A stretch of 64,000 nucleotides of DNA from Amnibacterium setariae (GTDB taxonomy: Bacteria > Actinomycetota > Actinomycetes > Actinomycetales > Microbacteriaceae), in contig NZ_QXTG01000001.1 in the NCBI RefSeq assembly GCF_003581425.1, positions 434,001-498,000 of the forward strand. The letters are read 5' to 3'. Positions 63,849-64,000 of this stretch are shown here, piece after piece. Position numbers and translations under genes: made by a program. Below the pieces are notes generated by a model, which saw only the letters and a program-made list of their open reading frames with translations, did not search any database and was not told the origin of the DNA. Each line of letters begins with the position of its first letter. Position 1 is the stretch's first letter.

Positions 63849-64000
63849 ATGGCGGGACAGAAGATCCGCATCCGACTGAAGTCGTACGACCACGCCGGGC
63901 TCGACAGCTCCGCGCGGAAGATCGTCGACACGGTCACCCGCGCCGGCGCCACGGTCGTCGGCCCGGTGCCGCTGCCCACGGAGAAGAACGTCATCGCGGT
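63849..64000 (+). CDS. rpsJ: 30S ribosomal protein S10 (partial, cut by window end)
   Basis: First 50 residues of S10, beginning [20 protein letters not shown] and continuing [19 protein letters not shown], which is unmistakable. S10 is both a ribosomal protein and, in other bacteria, part of NusB-dependent antitermination. ATG at 63849 with a GGAAC-type weak ribosome site. The rest of the S10 operon lies beyond the window. Confidence 0.97.
   Translation, partial: MAGQKIRIRLKSYDHAGLDSSARKIVDTVTRAGATVVGPVPLPTEKNVIA

Overview
High-GC DNA in which almost every codon ends in G or C, with many GTG and TTG starts, tightly overlapping operons, and the str operon order rpsL-rpsG-fusA-tuf. Flagellar and type IV pilus genes are present without any outer-membrane components (no PilQ, FlgH or FlgI). 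Together these suggest a motile monoderm actinobacterium, most likely Microbacteriaceae (inference from gene content and repeat style; the genus cannot be fixed from the window).

Layout. (1) 67-20930: flagellar genes on the plus strand: filament cap and chaperone (fliD, fliS), rod (flgB, flgC, fliE), MS ring, switch and export ATPase (fliF-fliJ), an NlpC/P60 hydrolase, hook genes (fliK, flgD, flgE), flbD, stator (motA, motB), switch (fliM, fliN) and export gate (fliO-fliR, flhB). One small cupin gene on the minus strand interrupts the series. (2) 21032-23711: three unrelated genes (GNAT, zinc metallopeptidase, MFS). (3) 24004-27687: flhA, a degenerate FlhF-like gene and csrA. (4) 27694-31860: hydrolase, MFS and M20 peptidase genes. 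(5) 31987-44570: type IV pilus locus pilB-pilT-pilC, major pilin, three very different minor prepilins, pilD, pilM-pilN-pilO. (6) 44641-47725: a secreted subtilase and two membrane proteins. (7) 47972-52570: str operon. (8) 52641-63240: an accessory block between tuf and rpsJ with a DinB-like protein, a MurE-like ligase, a bacterial topoisomerase IB, a LacI-controlled arabinofuranosidase and ABC sugar uptake locus, and an AbiEi-like gene. (9) 63849-end: start of the S10 operon (rpsJ, cut by the window edge).

How it works together. Regions 1 and 3 supply most of a flagellum except flagellin, hook-filament junction proteins and chemotaxis genes, which must lie elsewhere. Region 5 is a self-contained pilus machine for a single-membrane cell, with a hairpin between the major pilin and its minor pilins. 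A GAACGGGGG-type element occurs before flgB, before fliM (inverted) and before the pilin gene, a possible common control. Three families of palindromic repeats sit in gene gaps.

Points most worth a second look: the FlhF-like protein without a P-loop, the short FliM beside a long FliN, the oversized minor pilins, the GAACGGGGG element, a multi-hairpin stretch before topoisomerase IB, and a probable frameshift at the start of one MFS gene.
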